This document shows, piece after piece, positions 54,429 to 63,300 of a DNA stretch of 64,000 nucleotides (position 1 is its first letter; each line of letters opens with the position of its first letter). The DNA comes from Paraglaciecola polaris LMG 21857. Its GTDB lineage: Bacteria; Pseudomonadota; Gammaproteobacteria; Enterobacterales; Alteromonadaceae. Under the pieces are notes generated by a model. That model worked only from the letters and a program-made list of their open reading frames with translations, had not been told where the DNA came from and made no database searches. The DNA lies in the NCBI RefSeq assembly GCF_000315055.1, contig NZ_BAER01000041.1, forward strand, positions 1 through 64,000. The letters are read 5' to 3'. A program made the position numbers and the translations under genes.

Positions 54429-55817
54429 TTAAAACGTATAGGTAAATGAAGCCCACCAGCGTGAGGCATCTTTGAACTGGCCAAACTGGCCATTAGGATC
54501 GCCAAACAGCCAGTCGATTCCGCTTTGCAGCTTTATTCTATCGCTCCAGTCAAACGCGAAGGCTGGCCGTATTGCACCATCGCCTTGATTAACGCTGGCC
54601 AATAACTCGCTTTTAAACACTAGCCGAGCATTATAAAAACTGCGCTGGGCACGCAGCGTTAACAAGGTATCGGTTTGCGGCCGGACTAACGACAAATTAT
54701 CTTTTTCTATGTAATCAACCACCAACTGTGTGTTAATAAACCAGTCATTTGGCGCTCGCCAATCCATTCCTACTCCGGTTAAAATTCGCTGACCGCGCGC
54801 TTGCGCCAACGGCACGCTTGCTAATATATTTAACGGTTGGTCAGGAATATACGCTAACTCTAGGCGCCAAACCGTGGCCCCTTGCGTGACATCATATGTA
54901 GCCCCAAATACGGTACGGCGCAGATAATCAAAGCTCACCCTTATCGGTTGATTGACCTTAAGCATGCTGTGCAATCCCAGAACCGGATCCGCATCAGGCC
55001 CGCGAAAAACCATCAGTGATACATCCCCATCACCCAATGAATGCGCCACTTTAAGCCCCGCTGTGCTGTGTGCCAGTGCATGGCTGCGCTCGGGGGTGAC
55101 AATTTCAAAATTGTTTTTAATAACTTGCTCCCCAGCTTGATTTGACACATTTACATCATCTAAGGTTAAGCCTGCGGTAAAGCGGGTAGAGGTTAGAAAG
55201 AAGGCATCACCCATACGAGCTTGCTGTGAAGTGCTGCCATCAAGGGCCAAGGAGGTATCTATATGCCACCCGTCGACTTTTGTGCGCCAACGCACTCCCC
55301 AGCGCGCTATGCGTTCAGGGCGCATATCCGTCAGTACAAAGTCTCGACGACGCACAGGATCGAAACGATCTGTCACCTGTATTCCATCTAGTACTCCCCA
55401 AGGGGTCACTTGCTTCCCTATCACAACACTCGTCCCACGCTTACGCCACATAACGGATGCCCTAGCTAACTCAACCCGCGCTTTATTGTTATCAAAAATT
55501 GGCCGATTAAGAGAAGCGAAATTATCAACTCGGCCTAAACCTGTATTGTCACTCGCCAGCTGGGACAGCGTATCTATTTGTCCACTCCACTGGGAAGAAA
55601 ATCTAAACTTATGTGCTGAAGACAAAGTCACTCGTGATAGATCCAAATCCCCGTTTTGTAGATTGACCCCGCTGCGATATTCCAATGATAAACGCCCAGA
55701 TTGCAGTTTCACCTCAGCGTTCACTGGCAAAATACCCCATGACAGAAATAAACTCACTAAGCTGACAGCCCTCAAACAGTAACAAGCCCATTGATAGGTA
55801 AACAACATATTGCGCAT
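54429..55817 (-). CDS. outer-membrane beta-barrel protein (DUF1302-like)
   Basis: A 462-residue protein with an N-terminal signal (hydrophobic about 10-33, cleavage near VNAEV). Alternating amphipathic strands run throughout, and the C-terminus is ...WASFTYTF with terminal Phe, typical of outer-membrane barrels. It resembles DUF1302/alginate-export-type porins in overall look; the family is not certain. AAGGGGA lies 5 nt before the ATG. It is the third gene after an RND permease and a LolA-like protein and probably provides the outer-membrane part of the same export route. Confidence 0.75.
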   Translation of the reverse strand: MRNMLFTYQWACYCLRAVSLVSLFLSWGILPVNAEVKLQSGRLSLEYRSGVNLQNGDLDLSRVTLSSAHKFRFSSQWSGQIDTLSQLASDNTGLGRVDNFASLNRPIFDNNKARVELARASVMWRKRGTSVVIGKQVTPWGVLDGIQVTDRFDPVRRRDFVLTDMRPERIARWGVRWRTKVDGWHIDTSLALDGSTSQQARMGDAFFLTSTRFTAGLTLDDVNVSNQAGEQVIKNNFEIVTPERSHALAHSTAGLKVAHSLGDGDVSLMVFRGPDADPVLGLHSMLKVNQPIRVSFDYLRRTVFGATYDVTQGATVWRLELAYIPDQPLNILASVPLAQARGQRILTGVGMDWRAPNDWFINTQLVVDYIEKDNLSLVRPQTDTLLTLRAQRSFYNARLVFKSELLASVNQGDGAIRPAFAFDWSDRIKLQSGIDWLFGDPNGQFGQFKDASRWWASFTYTF

Positions 55818-55923
55818 AATGATCCCCTTATATTTTATCCTGCAGTAAATCAGTATTTACCCGCCCAACACGACTTGGATACCCTAACGTCAAAGCCCTT
55901 AATACATGCTCTAGCGATGCTCT

Positions 55924-56796
55924 CTAACGTCCAGCAATGCTTGGCACCCCATAGCCCAACTCATCAGCAGTTAAAATCTCCTCGGGTAAATCAGGGATAT
56001 GTTGCACCTCGCTTAATATCACCTCTGTTTTGTGCGCCAGTTGAGAATTAGTCACCTCAAAATGTGTTGCGATCCAAGCTTCTGCGATCAATTCCAAGCC
56101 TTGTACTGAAATAATTTTGAGCGGTACGCCATCGGTATCTGAATATTCAATTTTCATCGGAAAGAACGTCAAAGGGTCAACTAAAGCAACAAAAGAAGAA
56201 TATCCAAGCTCTTGTTTTTTATCGTTATTTATTGCAATTCCCTGTAGCCTATAATAGCTTTTATGCTCAATAACGAGTGCCTCCCCCATGCTAAAATTCC
56301 AATCATCTAACGCAAATTTAAAATTATCTTTAATATCACCGTACGTAAGGTCAGTACCCATGAAGTAATCGCCTTTACTCGATGCAGGTAACTTACGAAC
56401 CCGATCAGTGGCAGGTAAATAGAGCCAGTTTTCATCACTACCCGAGACGTTGTCATAACTCAAAAAACCGGTGTTTTGCAGTGCTGCAGGAGCCGTAAAA
56501 TAGATCCCTATTTTTGTACTGCCTTGGCGAGCTAAGTGCACAAATAAAGCAGAACGTTGTCTCACCCCACCCGTATCATTGTGTAAGGTAAAATGCATAT
56601 TTCCAACGCGGCCTTCATTAGCTGCGCGATTAACGATGTTAATCGCCACATCCTGTGCGCTTAACACTGTATTGGCATGCACCGCAGCAGGTGAGGCGCC
56701 GATGAAAGCTATGACCAGTAGATAGCGAGCGATTGGAGCATAGCTTGTCAAAATGTTAACAAGTCTAGACTTATTATTTGTAGTCAATGTTTTCAT
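55924..56796 (-). CDS. outer-membrane lipoprotein-sorting (LolA-like) protein
   Basis: A 290-residue periplasmic protein with a signal peptide (to about residue 40, ...AAVHA). The mature part has SDENWLYLPATDRVRKLPAS, KGDYFMGTDLTYGDIKDNF and FFPMKIEYSDTDG, the signature of the LolA-like family encoded beside RND/MMPL permeases. The start is the ATG at 56794-56796, which overlaps the permease stop (TAATG) and has AGAGGA upstream. A much longer in-frame upstream extension lies inside the permease gene and is rejected. It probably ferries a lipid or hydrophobic ligand across the periplasm. Confidence 0.85.
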   Translation of the reverse strand: MKTLTTNNKSRLVNILTSYAPIARYLLVIAFIGASPAAVHANTVLSAQDVAINIVNRAANEGRVGNMHFTLHNDTGGVRQRSALFVHLARQGSTKIGIYFTAPAALQNTGFLSYDNVSGSDENWLYLPATDRVRKLPASSKGDYFMGTDLTYGDIKDNFKFALDDWNFSMGEALVIEHKSYYRLQGIAINNDKKQELGYSSFVALVDPLTFFPMKIEYSDTDGVPLKIISVQGLELIAEAWIATHFEVTNSQLAHKTEVILSEVQHIPDLPEEILTADELGYGVPSIAGR

Positions 56797-59135
56797 TACA
56801 CGCTTCCTCTTAGATTGATGACATAAGGCGTTGGCGCAAGCAAGGCATAACACGCGGGGATGACAACTATCGCGCCCACTAAACTGCCTATCGAAGCAGA
56901 CGCGACCAAAGCACCGAACCATTGCAATGGCGGGGCAGAGCTCAGGCATATCATTGCCAATGCGACAGCCAAAGCAAGCGCTGAGAACACACAGGCTCGA
57001 GCAATAACAACATAGTGCCCACTAAACGCTGCCCTGGGACTTAACCCGCTATGTAAGGACTGACGAACACCCGAAATAAGATGGATTGCGAAATCCACGC
57101 CTAACCCGGTCGAAATAGCAGCGGTCATGGATGTCGCAGGCGCGATATCAATTTTAAGCAACCCCATCATGGCGTAGGTAAAAAGCACGCCCGTTAGAAT
57201 AGGCACCAAACACAATAACGCTGGCCATAATGAACGAAACACGAGCGCGGCTGAGCAGAAAACAAAACTAATCGCGAGCCCAAGCCCAGTGAAGTGTGAA
57301 GACTCAAGTAACGCCATCCAGCCTGAATTCACTGCCACCCGACCACTGACTTTCGCTTCAAGCCCAGACTCTTGTGACCATTGCTTAGCTATTCTTTCAA
57401 ATTCCGACACGACAGGATCTACGTCGCTAAAGCGATCCGTGGTGAGCTGGGTGCGGATAAGTGCATGTTGATATGAGAAATCTATTTCTTCTTTAAAATC
57501 CCCAGGGTTGCCCGCAGCTTCATACAAGAACATATATTGAGCCGGAGCATTTTTAGCCCTAGGCAACTCACCTGTTGGCGCATCCGTTAATACATGATGC
57601 ATGAGCGCCAAATAGTCCGTGATAGAGGTGCTTTTCACCACTAACGGCTGCATTTTGATACGTTGCTGCAAATCCGCAATGGCATGCATTGCTTTCGGTG
57701 TCATTAAATCACCTTCTTGCTCCCCCGATACCACCACATCCAAAAAGTTAAGTCCTTGCAAATGCTTGTTCAAGGTAACATCTGCAATGCGGACCTCTTC
57801 ATCTGGCTGAAAATAGCGTTGACGTTCATAATCAAAACGCGCTTGGGTTGCAAAATAGCTAAATATTGTAAGTACCAGTATCAAGCTTGAAGATGTCGTC
57901 CATGGATGATTAAACGCATTTTGGGTAAGACGATAAACCAAGGCATTGACTGGGCTGTCCTCGACAAATTGCGGCTGCTCTTTGGCCCCAAAATTAGTCA
58001 ATAAAATCACCGCCGGCAATGCACTTAAACTTAATCCCCAAGCGGCAATGACGCCAACCCCAGCGAACCAGCCGAATTCCGCAATTGGCTGCATCGATGA
58101 ACCCACAGCTAAACCAACAAAACCTGCGACTGTGGTAAGTGTGGTTAATGTTACCGGTAAGAAGGTTTGGTTTAACGTCTCGCGTAACAGCTCAGTGTTA
58201 CTTTTGCCTTGGTTTAAACGGCATTTTTCTAAAAAAATCGTCGAAACATGCAGGCTATCAGCAATAGAGATAGCCATAATAATGACCGGTAATGCAGTGG
58301 TAATGAGGTAATAACGCGCATCTAACCAGCCCATTAAACCTACCGTCATCGCCGCAGATCCGCCAATGATCAGTAAAGGACCGGGTAAACCTCGCCATTC
58401 CCGCAGCGCGATGTAAATGATCAATAAAGCGGTAACTATGGCCATTGGAATGAAAATACGCGTATCTTGATTCACCATTTGTGCTAAGCGGCCGTTCATG
58501 GATGCCACACCTGTGACATGCACTTGTGCATTCGCTGGGACATGTGCTTTGCCGATAGCCAGTACTTGCTCATACGTCTGTGTCGCGTGATTAGCATCAC
58601 TAACCGGTATAATTAACGTGACTGTGTCACCGTTCTTTGATGCCAGTAAGCCATTCATCATTGGCATACTGCGCACTCTGGCTAACCCCCCAACTGCCAT
58701 GTCAGCCGTGACCTCGCCCTTGGTGATAATTGGTTCAACCAGTAAATCCCCCTGTTCACCACGCATTGCGCTTTCAGTGAGTACGCTGATTAAGCCATTC
58801 TTCTTAACGTTGTCCAGCTCTCGGACTTTGCCTTGAATGAGCCTAAGTGCATTCATAACATCAGGTGTAAACGCCGAGTAACCGTTGTCAGCGACTATAC
58901 CCAGTACAATCGGATCTTCAATTCCAAAGAGCTCACTCGCTCTGTCTCTGGCTAACGCAGCTGGATGGTCGCTAGGAACAAAAGCATCCACGGATGGATC
59001 TTTTTTGACATTTTTAAGTCCAGCACCCATGACTACAATCACCGACAATGCGATCATCAATAGCCATTTCGGATGTTGAACCACAAGATTAAAATAGCGC
59101 TCTTTTAGGGGGATTTTTTCCATTTTAGTTATCAT
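56796..59135 (-). CDS. RND/MMPL-family transporter
   Basis: A 779-residue inner-membrane protein with the RND plan: TM1 at about 23-40, a large periplasmic loop containing KDPSVDAFVPSDHPA, a block of about five TM segments (about 225-400), a second loop and a second TM block (about 620-770) with GLGVDFAIHLISG, where Asp is the usual proton-relay residue. It belongs with the MMPL/HpnN-like exporters of lipids rather than multidrug AcrB types (about 1030 aa). AAGGA lies 8 nt before the ATG. It is coupled to the LolA-like gene by overlapping stop and start. Confidence 0.88.
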   Translation of the reverse strand: MITKMEKIPLKERYFNLVVQHPKWLLMIALSVIVVMGAGLKNVKKDPSVDAFVPSDHPAALARDRASELFGIEDPIVLGIVADNGYSAFTPDVMNALRLIQGKVRELDNVKKNGLISVLTESAMRGEQGDLLVEPIITKGEVTADMAVGGLARVRSMPMMNGLLASKNGDTVTLIIPVSDANHATQTYEQVLAIGKAHVPANAQVHVTGVASMNGRLAQMVNQDTRIFIPMAIVTALLIIYIALREWRGLPGPLLIIGGSAAMTVGLMGWLDARYYLITTALPVIIMAISIADSLHVSTIFLEKCRLNQGKSNTELLRETLNQTFLPVTLTTLTTVAGFVGLAVGSSMQPIAEFGWFAGVGVIAAWGLSLSALPAVILLTNFGAKEQPQFVEDSPVNALVYRLTQNAFNHPWTTSSSLILVLTIFSYFATQARFDYERQRYFQPDEEVRIADVTLNKHLQGLNFLDVVVSGEQEGDLMTPKAMHAIADLQQRIKMQPLVVKSTSITDYLALMHHVLTDAPTGELPRAKNAPAQYMFLYEAAGNPGDFKEEIDFSYQHALIRTQLTTDRFSDVDPVVSEFERIAKQWSQESGLEAKVSGRVAVNSGWMALLESSHFTGLGLAISFVFCSAALVFRSLWPALLCLVPILTGVLFTYAMMGLLKIDIAPATSMTAAISTGLGVDFAIHLISGVRQSLHSGLSPRAAFSGHYVVIARACVFSALALAVALAMICLSSAPPLQWFGALVASASIGSLVGAIVVIPACYALLAPTPYVINLRGSV

Positions 59136-59414
59136 GATTGCTGTCCTTTTTAAGGCGAGGTATCACTTATTCCAAACAGCTCATTACCTCAACCTAGCTG
59201 CTAATTGAAGACCGTTATGTCTCTTTTCTTTGTGGCGAATGTTGCGCTAATCACAGTGAACATAAATACGACTTATCTTCTCTTCTTGATTGAGAAAAAA
59301 AGGACTTACGGCACCGCCCCCTTCTTCTCATTTTTATAAAGCGTATTTCCCATGAGAAAACCGCCAAACTATTTCAATTTTTTTAAATAATCGTTTTCCG
59401 ATAACTGCAATCAC

Positions 59415-59846
59415 TTACAAGTGATAACGCTGGCTCATACAAATACGTGGCTTAGGTTGGCGAAAATACTGCTGAAAATAACGCCGTTCAAGGGCACGAT
59501 AGACCACGAATAAGCCGAGAAAAATACAACTACCAAGCCAAACTAATGGCAAATTCTGAACAGCTGAACGCATGTTTATACGCTGATCGGCACTCAATAA
59601 TCTTGCAGCTGATTGTTTATCACTAATGGGTTTCGATGCTCGTGCCTTAGTCGGCAACTGAGTTAATATGTTCTGCTCTGTTACTTCATTCTGGGCGGAA
59701 TAAAGCAGTACTGATGCCTCTGTATGACTAAATTGCCATGCATCCTTGTGAGCAATTGCAGGGTAAAAAGGCAATAGAACACACAGTGCTAAAACAATAC
59801 GGCTGGCTAGGGTAAAACGTTGACGAAAGTACGTTGATGAAGACAT
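59415..59846 (-). CDS. hypothetical membrane protein upstream of the RND cluster
   Basis: A 143-residue protein with a signal or TM segment at about 14-32 (ending PAIAH), a polar periplasmic stretch and a TM helix at about 100-118 (WLGSCIFLGLFVVYRAL) followed by a short basic tail. I recognise no family. It is on the same strand as the RND cluster, 279 nt upstream, so it may be a separate unit. It has a GGAGTG-type ribosome binding site. Confidence 0.6.
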   Translation of the reverse strand: MSSSTYFRQRFTLASRIVLALCVLLPFYPAIAHKDAWQFSHTEASVLLYSAQNEVTEQNILTQLPTKARASKPISDKQSAARLLSADQRINMRSAVQNLPLVWLGSCIFLGLFVVYRALERRYFQQYFRQPKPRICMSQRYHL

Positions 59847-60021
59847 GTCACACTCCTGTTATTTAACTCTCACCTCACATAAGCGCAATTGAGTGCCCTA
59901 CACCGCCAAAAATATTACTGTATTGAAAAATATCGGATTACTGAGTTTTTTTAGGTTTCCCCATCAATCTAAGAAGGCAATCAGGGTATAATCGTGAAAT
60001 CAGCAATATGCGGGGTAAAAT

Positions 60022-60786
60022 ATGTGTGAGTTATTGGGAATGTCGGCCAACGTGCCAACCGATATTTGCTTTAGTTTCAAAGGACTGCGCGAACGCGGCG
60101 GTCGAGTTGGCCCTCATAAAGATGGATGGGGCGTGGCCTTTTATGAACAAAAAGGCGTGTGTATTTTCAAAGATCCTCAACCCAGTTATGAATCTGAAAT
60201 CGCTCGATTGGTTTCTGATTACCCCATAAAAAGTAATGCTGTTATCGCCCATGTTCGTCAAGCAAACCGAGGGCGCATCGGCATGGAAAATACGCACCCT
60301 TTCAGCCGTGAGTTATGGGGCAGAAATTGGACTTACGCCCACAATGGCCAATTAAGTGGTTATGCTGATCTTCCCATAGACAGGTTCACTCCCGTCGGCA
60401 CCACTGACAGCGAGCGTGCTTTCTGTTACTTAATGAGTGCTCTGGACAACCGATTCCCCAATCGTCCTAGTAGACGCATTTCTGCTTTTAACTTTTTGCA
60501 AAAAGAAGCTAAAAAACTCAATAAGTTGGGTGTATTCAATATGCTCATAACAGATGGTGAGTACTTACTTGCTTTTTGTTCAACTAAATTACAATGGATC
60601 ACCCGCCGGGCGCCATTTGGTAAAGCGCATCTGTCTGATATCGATGTTGATATCGATTTTTCGACAGAAACTACACCTAATGACATAGTGACAGTCATTG
60701 CCACTGAGCCTCTCACCGGCAATGAACGTTGGCACAAGATGCTCCCCGGCGAAGGGCAAGTATTTCGCTTTGGTGAGCCTTTATAA
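60022..60786 (+). CDS. class II glutamine amidotransferase (YafJ-like)
   Basis: A 254-residue protein starting MCELLGMSANVPTDICFSFK. Cys2 becomes the N-terminal nucleophile after Met removal. HKDGWGVAFYEQKG, VIAHVRQANRGRIGMENTHP and WTYAHNGQLSGY complete the Ntn glutaminase site. It has no synthase or acceptor domain, as in YafJ. The physiological acceptor is unknown. GGGGT lies 5 nt before the ATG. It is a single gene with a downstream hairpin terminator. Confidence 0.9.
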   Translation: MCELLGMSANVPTDICFSFKGLRERGGRVGPHKDGWGVAFYEQKGVCIFKDPQPSYESEIARLVSDYPIKSNAVIAHVRQANRGRIGMENTHPFSRELWGRNWTYAHNGQLSGYADLPIDRFTPVGTTDSERAFCYLMSALDNRFPNRPSRRISAFNFLQKEAKKLNKLGVFNMLITDGEYLLAFCSTKLQWITRRAPFGKAHLSDIDVDIDFSTETTPNDIVTVIATEPLTGNERWHKMLPGEGQVFRFGEPL

Positions 60787-60811
60787 TTCATTGTTAACCT
60801 TGTAGTACTGA

Positions 60812-60840
60812 CAAAAGAGCAAATATTCTTTGCTCTTTTG
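60812..60840 (+). terminator. hairpin terminator after the amidotransferase
   Basis: CAAAAGAGCAAA (60812-60823) pairs perfectly with TTTGCTCTTTTG (60829-60840) around TATTC. The T-rich right arm stands in for a separate T-run. Confidence 0.7.
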
Positions 60841-60954
60841 TGCGATATTTCTGCTGCGGTTTTTTACACAACTTTTACCCTAGCCAGCAAACATTCTCTT
60901 CAAGTTTCAGTCAAAATAGGCCTACTTTCATTCTATTTTAGTAATCCAGTATTT

Positions 60955-62352
60955 ATGTTTCACAGAAAAACTAAAAAAATATTCCCCAGTATCATTATTA
61001 GCCTAATGACATTGAGTTTATCCGCATGCAATCTAAGTAGTAGCAGTGACTCTGACGCTAAAGGATATTATCAGTTCGTCAATCTCGTTCCGCAATCCCC
61101 CGCTATTGAAGTATTAATCGAAGACGAACCGTTAGATGAATTAGAGTACGGTGACGCCAGCGCGATTGATTATGTCAGTAAGGGAAGTTACGACTTGGAG
61201 TTCAATCAAATATTACCAAATTCACAGAACGACGAATTTACCAGTAGCGACAGCGTTAACGTATCAAAGAACAAAATCAGTACATACGTCATGTATGGCG
61301 ATACCGACGCCCCCTCATCTATCACATTTCAAACTGATATTTCAGATTTATTCGATGACGATTTCGATGAAGACTATGATGCCATTATTCAGTTCGCCAA
61401 CTTAGCTGACTCAAACACTGATATTGATGTGTACCTGTTGGCAGAAGGTGAAGACCTTTTAAATAAAGTAGCGGATGTCACTTTGGCATACAGTGATGAC
61501 AGCGACGAAGTCGAAGTGGAGAAAGGTGTATACAAGATCATAATGACTGAGTCAGGTACAGACACCATATTGGCTTCAACCGACAGCATTACTATTTCAA
61601 CAGGGGACGCCACAATTTTTGCATTAACCGGTTACCTTGTTGCGGGTTCAGATGAGTTAGTTAACGCGATAGTCCAAATTGAAACAGATGGCGCTCGATT
61701 ACTTACCAATGAAACACAGTCTGCCAATGTACGTTTTACTCACGGCATATCCAACGCTAATTACCTCGATGTGTATTTAACTGGGACAGATGTCGATGCT
61801 ACATTAATAGCCAGCACGTTAGAATTCGGCGCCATATCGGATATGTTTAATATCGATATTGATAATCTTGACGAAGGAGATACACGATATTTTTATTTAG
61901 TCGACAACGAGACAAGTGAAAAAATTGATACCTTCACCTTAGACCTTCAGCCCAGTAGCAGATTATTAGTACTCACCTCAGGCGATAACGCTTCGAGCAT
62001 CACAGTAAATGACAATGAAGAGGATCTACGTGTCATTAGCACCCACGCTAAATTACTTATAAACCATAGTATTGACGATATAAAGAGTAACGCCATTGAG
62101 GTAGTCATCGTCAGTGATGGTGGTAACCCTGACTCATATACTCCACAGGTGGAGCTGAGTTATATGAGCAACGAGCAATATGAATTGGAAAGTGGCGACT
62201 ATGATATTTATATATATAACGCATCAAGTGGCGAATTGATTATTGAAACGTATTTGCGCGGTGTTGATGCAGGCGATGTCATTAACCTTATTGCTACCGA
62301 CTACGCGTATGGCGGTTCCCCATATCAATTGCAAACCTATTTTAACTACTAA
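60955..62352 (+). CDS. DUF4397-like lipoprotein, paralogue of the one at 8863
   Basis: A 465-residue lipoprotein starting MFHRKTKKIFPSII, with lipobox LSAC and Cys25, then a Ser/Asp linker. The mature part is strongly acidic and beta-rich, with DUF4397-like modules (YYQFVNLVPQSPAIEVLI, QFANLADSNTDIDVYLL, VRFTHGISNANYLDVYL). It shares its plan with the product of 8863-10245: equal length, lipid Cys at the same residue, and the matching segment EYGDASAIDYVSKGSYDLEF against AAYGDSTSVFTLESGSMDLEF-like sequence. The ATG at 60955 is chosen because it yields the signal; an earlier GTG-type start adds 39 unlikely residues. Confidence 0.78.
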   Translation: MFHRKTKKIFPSIIISLMTLSLSACNLSSSSDSDAKGYYQFVNLVPQSPAIEVLIEDEPLDELEYGDASAIDYVSKGSYDLEFNQILPNSQNDEFTSSDSVNVSKNKISTYVMYGDTDAPSSITFQTDISDLFDDDFDEDYDAIIQFANLADSNTDIDVYLLAEGEDLLNKVADVTLAYSDDSDEVEVEKGVYKIIMTESGTDTILASTDSITISTGDATIFALTGYLVAGSDELVNAIVQIETDGARLLTNETQSANVRFTHGISNANYLDVYLTGTDVDATLIASTLEFGAISDMFNIDIDNLDEGDTRYFYLVDNETSEKIDTFTLDLQPSSRLLVLTSGDNASSITVNDNEEDLRVISTHAKLLINHSIDDIKSNAIEVVIVSDGGNPDSYTPQVELSYMSNEQYELESGDYDIYIYNASSGELIIETYLRGVDAGDVINLIATDYAYGGSPYQLQTYFNY

Positions 62353-62358
62353 TATATA

Positions 62359-62380
62359 GGGGGCAATGAGCCCCCATTTT
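62359..62380 (+). terminator. terminator after the lipoprotein
   Basis: GGGGGC (62359-62364), loop AATGA, GCCCCC (62370-62375), then ATTTT. It lies 7 nt after the stop codon. Confidence 0.85.
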
Positions 62381-62440
62381 CGCCATGGCGATATACACAT
62401 GGACTTGATACTTTTGAACCGTTTTTATGGGACGAAAACC

Positions 62441-63202
62441 TTAGACCCGTGTACCACCATCTAATTCTATCGTACGTCCCGTGAAGTAGTCATTTTCAAA
62501 GATGTATTTCGCTGTGTGAGCCAATTCTTCAACTTCTGCTAAGCGGCGCATAGGTACAGTATTTAAAAATGCTTCACGCATCTCGGGACGCATTTGCGCC
62601 GCCATGGCAGTTTCAACCAAACCTGGTGCAATACAACCGGTACGAATACCATAGCGAGCTAACTCTTTACCCCAAGATACTGTCATGGTGGCCACTGCCG
62701 CTTTAGACGCTGAGTAATTAGTTTGCCCTATGTTGCCAGCGCGAGAAACAGAGGAAATATTGATGATCACGCCCTCACTTTTGCTTTCAATCATCTGTTT
62801 GGCTGCTTCGCGGCCGCATAGAAAAGTACCGGTGACGTTGACATCGAGTACAGATTGAAACTGCTCTTTTGACATTTTACTGACGACTTTGCCGTCTTTG
62901 ACTTTAAGCAACATGCCATCGCGCATGATACCGGCACTATTAATCAATCCGTTTAATTGACCAAACTCCATAGCTATGTCCGCAAACGCTACCTCTACTT
63001 CAGCTTCGTTAGTGACATTCACTACGTAATATTCTGCTTTAATACCTAGGTTACGCAGCTCTTTGGCAGCTTGCTCTAACGGCTCCTGTTGCATATCGAT
63101 AAGTGCAACACTTGCTCCTTGTTGCGCAAATTCTTGTGCCATGGCTCGGCCTAAACCTTGCGCCGCTCCTGTGATCGCGATAACGCTACCTGTTAACTGC
63201 AT
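62441..63202 (-). CDS. short-chain dehydrogenase/reductase
   Basis: A 253-residue classical SDR. The cofactor motif ITGAAQGLGRAMAQEF is at about 9-24, NSAGIMRDG at about 87-95, the catalytic Ser in INISSVSRAG, and YSASK (Tyr-x3-Lys). The C-terminal FTGRTIELDGGTRV is FabG-like. It is downstream of mmsB on the same strand with a 98-nt gap, so a role in branched-chain amino-acid or short acyl-CoA catabolism is likely, but the substrate is not readable. Confidence 0.87.
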   Translation of the reverse strand: MQLTGSVIAITGAAQGLGRAMAQEFAQQGASVALIDMQQEPLEQAAKELRNLGIKAEYYVVNVTNEAEVEVAFADIAMEFGQLNGLINSAGIMRDGMLLKVKDGKVVSKMSKEQFQSVLDVNVTGTFLCGREAAKQMIESKSEGVIINISSVSRAGNIGQTNYSASKAAVATMTVSWGKELARYGIRTGCIAPGLVETAMAAQMRPEMREAFLNTVPMRRLAEVEELAHTAKYIFENDYFTGRTIELDGGTRV

Positions 63203-63300
63203 AATTGTACTTCCTTAATCTTCAATAATTGAATTCTTTGGATCCTAAGTGATGTGCTTTGGCCCTTCATCACCTTCTGGTCGTTTTCCGTCATAACGGG

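Noticed and set aside
55231-55782. 183-codon ORF antisense to the outer-membrane barrel gene
   Set aside because: The barrel gene has a signal peptide, a terminal Phe and operon context; the antisense frame has none of these.
56797-56949. 51-residue N-terminal extension of the LolA-like protein
   Set aside because: It lies inside the RND gene. A proper signal peptide and ribosome binding site are found at the ATG at 56796.
59270-59340. Possible terminator between the small membrane protein and the RND gene
   Set aside because: TGAGAA and TTCTCA can pair, but the loop is over 30 nt, so the structure is unlikely to terminate.
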